A stretch of DNA of 64,000 bases, from contig OZ025239.1 in the NCBI GenBank assembly GCA_964019155.1, positions 98,409,062-98,473,061 on the forward strand. The letters are read 5' to 3'. Position numbers and translations under genes: made by a program. The notes under the pieces are model-generated. The model worked only from the letters and a program-made list of their open reading frames with translations, was not told the DNA's origin and ran no database searches. Below, one piece after another: positions 61,061-64,000 of the stretch (the stretch's first letter is position 1; every line of letters starts with the position of its first letter). The DNA comes from Osedax fenrisi. Taxonomy: Eukaryota > Annelida > Polychaeta > Sabellida > Siboglinidae.

Positions 61061-61372
61061 GTATTATAATCTACCATTCATTACATTGGTAACATATTAA
61101 AAATAGATCTTATGCTAATAAATATATGTTTATATATATATAGGTTTTGATACCAAATTTTAGTTGCTTTTATTAATTATAGTAACGTATGATTCTCGCC
61201 TGACATGTATAAATTGTATCATCATTATCTTAATTATATATTGAACATCTACTACTATCATCATTATAACATAAATTTATTACCGGGGTATCTATATAAG
61301 TACTTTAACTTTACTTACTTGCCATACAGTTATCCATATAATCCATACAATTAATATATGCTACATTTATAG

Positions 61373-61720
61373 TTTCAAAGAATTCCACCGCCGCCACACT
61401 GTCCAATCAAAACTCGCTGATTGGTAAAGAGACGCAAGAAAGGAATGGAGATTTAATGTTTGGCCATGAGATCACAAAGAAACCATCCATTGGTTTAGAG
61501 GTACCGACGAATCTGAGTGCTGTCGATTACGCTATTCATCCGTGTACGTCAAAGAGCGCCGAATCATCGCAACCCGCCCCTGTTGCTAGCTCCACCTCTT
61601 CCGATAATGACAGCAGAACATCGACTAGTTTTTCTGAAGTGAATAGCGGAGTGAAATCTAAACACAGCAAACTTCACGGATTCATACACAATAGCATAAT
61701 ATCATCCCCTCGTAATAGTG
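61373..61720 (+). CDS. L3MBTL: L3MBTL-like exon 16: Ser-rich linker
   Basis: Acceptor TTTATAG, donor AGTG|GTTCGT, phase 1 in and out. Encodes about 116 residues, from SKNSTAATLSNQNSLIGKET through LEVPTNLSAVDYAIHP and a Ser/Thr-rich part (SSTSSDNDSRTSTSF) to NSIISSPRNS. Probably a disordered linker before the SAM domain. Reading past the donor gives only GSY and a stop. Confidence 0.85.
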
Positions 61721-62108
61721 GTTCGTATTAGCAGCAGCACATGTATTCTCATGATATATCTCTAGTATAAATGTATGCTTTATTACCACTTTTACATATA
61801 TATAATCAATAACTAATAGGTAATTAATATGTAATTATCATTATCTATTTACTTTTGAATATTTATACGCCTTTACATTACATTCTAAATAATCACTTTA
61901 TACTGAGAAATTCTATAATTTATAACATATATAATTTTTAAATATTAATATTATTCAAAATATACTCAAATTTCAATATAAGTACTATATATAAGTAATA
62001 TATTAAAATACATATTTCCAATTATTTCACTACAATTAATAATATATATATATTATAAATTTATTCAAAATTACAAATAATTCATTAATTTAAATTTCTT
62101 CTCTACAG

Positions 62109-62275
62109 TTTATGATAGCAACAAATTACCATTCTTATGGACAGAACATTCCAAGCTCTTATCAGTCGATCATTCCAATATTACTGATTCTATGAACTGG
62201 TCAATAGAAGAAGTCATTGGACATGTCAGTCTGTTACTCGATAATAATTTCCATAGTGCATTATTACGAGAAGAG
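62109..62275 (+). CDS. L3MBTL: L3MBTL-like exon 17: SAM domain, first half
   Basis: Acceptor TTCTCTACAG, donor GAG|GTTTGT, phase 1 in and 0 out. Encodes KLPFLWTEHSKLLSVDHSN, then MNWSIEEVIGHVSLLLDNNF and LLREE. W-S-I-E-E-V is the SAM start; this motif mediates self-association in the family. Confidence 0.93.
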
Positions 62276-62489
62276 GTTTGTATATAAGAATAAATTGTTA
62301 TTAATAGTGACTATGATCAAACTGTAAAATTATAATCAATGCTATTCATACACTATTTAATCTATCTATAAACTCAAATTTCTCATAAATATGCATTTTA
62401 TTAGATAAATTAATAACTTAATTTAAAAATAAACCAATTAAAACTAAAATATCGTTATTTACCATAATTTAATTCAAACAACCGACTAG

Positions 62490-62645
62490 ATGATTGATGG
62501 ACAGGCCTTCTTATTACTAACTCTCGAGGATCTCAGAAACTCTCTAGGCCTAAAGCTAGGTCCAGCCCTCAAAGTGTATAACAGCATCATGTTATTACGC
62601 AATAAGCAGTTTGAATCCGGATATAGGACTACATACAATTTGTAA
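62490..62645 (+). CDS. L3MBTL: L3MBTL-like exon 18: SAM domain end and stop
   Basis: Acceptor CCGACTAG, phase 0. Encodes MIDGQAFLLLTLEDLRNSLG, LKLGPALKVYNSIMLLRNKQ and ends TTYNL with TAA at 62643-62645. I-D-G-x-A-F-L-L-L and L-G-P-A-L-K are hallmark SAM residues. Confidence 0.96.
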   Translation: MIDGQAFLLLTLEDLRNSLGLKLGPALKVYNSIMLLRNKQFESGYRTTYNL

Positions 62646-63629
62646 GCTCAATCGTTTTGTTATTTTGTTCTTGTTATTATTTATATTCAGTTACATTAAG
62701 TTGTATTAAGTTATGAAATGTTATTAATTGAGTTTCATATGATTCAATTGTACAGACCGTATTACTTCTGTAAATATTAATTATCTATAATCGGTGAATA
62801 ACCAAGTAAGTGATAAGTAAGCGTGATTTATCTTTATTCGCGATCATGTTCAATTAAAATAATAGTATTTCTTGATTTATTCAATGAGCAATATCTATTG
62901 TTTAGTAGTAATTCATTATATTATCTGAACTCATTTGATTTTATTTTACATATTTTCAATCTCTGCTATTTCAAACTTTCCTTTAGGATTGTGAGCTAAT
63001 GGAAATTTTGATGGTGATCATTTTTTATTTTATAAATTTATATTGGATTTTTATTTATAAATTTGAAAATATTAATATTAGGAATCAATGTATTCAAAAG
63101 AAAATCAATAAAATAAAAAATAATTTTAAATTTAAAAGTTATTTTAAATTATTAATTTTTTTTACAAATAGTAATATTAAAAATTATTTATTTATTAAGA
63201 AAATAATTATATATTATAATTATTTATAAAAAAAATGATTACCAGAGCAAAATGTTTAATGATATAATTCTGGTTTGATTATTTTATTGCATACATTGTA
63301 TATAAATTTTGTTCATTCATTTGTTAAGCATTTAATTTAATTATTTTATATTTATTATTGTACATATATATATATATATATATATTATAATTTTATTATT
63401 TTACATACAATTCCTAAATCGTATCTCATTGAATAAAAGAATAAAATATTTATTATTAGGTCTATGCCGTGTCAAACATACTGTCATAATTTTTAATAAA
63501 TACAATATTTATCATAGCGAATATATATACAAATATATAACGAATAAAAAGCAATAGCATTAAATACATAATGATTGTGAAAGCTTTCTGCACCGGATCT
63601 ATATAATATTATCTAATTGAAGGCAATGC
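62646..63629. other. Convergent intergenic / 3' UTR stretch
   Basis: AT-rich. It contains AATAAA-type signals (for example near 63109 and 63431) that could serve the L3MBTL-like transcript. The open frame 62999-63229 is AT noise. Confidence 0.5.
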
Positions 63630-63758
63630 TCAATCATAGATGTCGTATGGTCTATCAGTATTCGTTTGAATATCACTTGCCACGCGGTTCCATAGAGTTT
63701 TTTGGGGAATTGAATTGTAGGACGAGGAGCGTTTATTCTGTGATTCGTTCATTGAAAT
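63630..63758 (-). CDS. Unknown gene, last coding exon
   Basis: On the minus strand the acceptor CAAATTAG leads in phase 0 into ISMNESQNKRSSSYNSIPQK, then LWNRVASDIQTNTDRPYDIY plus D and TGA (63632-63630). Composition is protein-like and unlike the AT flanks. I do not recognise the family. The gene is transcribed leftward, convergent with the L3MBTL-like gene. The plus ORF 63617-63862 is a shadow. Confidence 0.65.
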   Translation of the reverse strand: MSMNESQNKRSSSYNSIPQKTLWNRVASDIQTNTDRPYDIYD

Positions 63759-63817
63759 CTAATTTGAAAGATATTTGTAGGTATATTGCTGTAATTAAAA
63801 GAAAGTTAAATACTTAC

Positions 63818-63942
63818 TTTCATTTGTTGAAATATTGCATCAGTATTATGATGACCCTGTGACCCCGATTCTGTCATTCCATTATTTTCATAAGAATCAA
63901 ATTGAAAAGATCTAGACATTACCGGTGGAATATTCGCTAATT
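63818..63942 (-). CDS. Unknown gene, penultimate coding exon
   Basis: Acceptor ATTATGCAG and donor AAA|GTAAGT (perfect consensus), phase 1 in and 0 out. Encodes LANIPPVMSRSFQFDSYENN, then a Gly/Ser/His-rich GMTESGSQGHHNTD and IFQQMK. The rest of the gene lies right of the window. Confidence 0.7.
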
Positions 63943-64000
63943 CTGCATAATTTAATATATGAATTTATATTTTGTATTCTTTTTATTAAATTATTAATCA

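Larger units (their letters stand above)
41299..62645 (+). other. L3MBTL: L3MBTL / l(3)mbt-type chromatin gene (whole locus)
   Basis: About 18 coding exons give roughly 1,680 codons with the domain order of L3MBTL1/3/4 and fly l(3)mbt: FCS zinc finger, three MBT repeats, C2HC zinc finger, SAM domain. The family acts in the nucleus as a chromatin compactor and repressor that binds mono- and dimethylated lysines. MBT2 keeps the known aromatic-cage positions (VDRMN Asp and Asn; Phe, Trp and Tyr in HFDGWGHIYDFW). The N-terminus before the FCS finger is unusually long, about 940 residues with two repeat arrays; vertebrate relatives are about 700-850 residues in total. Intron lengths run from 61 bases to 4 kb and all phases match except around 59.84-60.06 kb. 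Introns carry SINE, hairpin and microsatellite insertions. Confidence 0.9.

Noticed and set aside
1..64000. CRISPR arrays, bacterial operons or plasmid features
   Set aside because: The regular repeats are minisatellites or transposon arms, without spacers. Split genes and a nuclear tRNA show eukaryotic DNA.

Overview
The window is strongly AT-rich animal nuclear DNA. It has split genes with GT-AG introns, a nuclear-type tRNA gene, long (TA)n, (CA)n and other microsatellites, and many small DNA transposons. A complete L3MBTL/l(3)mbt-type gene (a metazoan family) and the start of an APC-like gene argue for an invertebrate metazoan. The sequence alone does not identify the phylum. Most long open frames are microsatellite or AT noise; real exons stand out as islands of balanced base composition.

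Left part (1-13.3 kb): a transposon-rich stretch. It holds the 3' coding end of a hAT-like transposase (29-759), a TA-flanked inverted-repeat element with two minisatellite-like arms (1457-2669), two truncated Ty3/gypsy-type gag copies (about 4.7-5.2 and 11.3-11.8 kb, the second between LTR pieces), a decayed unidentified ORF (5.87-6.36 kb), a repeated LTR-like pair in permuted order (9.7-10.85 kb) and the last codons of a non-LTR retrotransposon (12.2-12.4 kb).

At 13.36-13.70 kb on the minus strand, two phase-matched exons encode a start resembling the N-terminal coiled coil of APC. Its remaining exons would lie at lower coordinates or outside the window; I could not find them.

Middle (13.7-41 kb): mostly unannotatable AT-rich DNA with well-delimited short transposons (two hAT-like elements with perfect 8-bp target duplications, one TATATA-flanked hairpin element), tRNA-like SINE copies, hairpins, and two CpG-richer patches (29.2-30.8 and 37.8-39.1 kb) sharing CACGTGAT and GACGTCAT motifs, which could be regulatory. 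A tRNA-Pro(TGG) gene lies at 40.69 kb on the minus strand.

Right part (41.3-62.65 kb): one plus-strand gene of about 18 coding exons and roughly 1,680 codons. Its order is a very large low-complexity N-terminus (a 10-residue and a 6-residue repeat array), FCS zinc finger, three MBT repeats, C2HC zinc finger and C-terminal SAM domain. This is the architecture of L3MBTL/l(3)mbt, a chromatin compaction and repression factor that reads mono- and dimethyl-lysine. All junctions keep phase except one small exon near 60.0 kb, whose start is unresolved. A convergent minus-strand gene contributes its last two coding exons at 63.63-63.94 kb.
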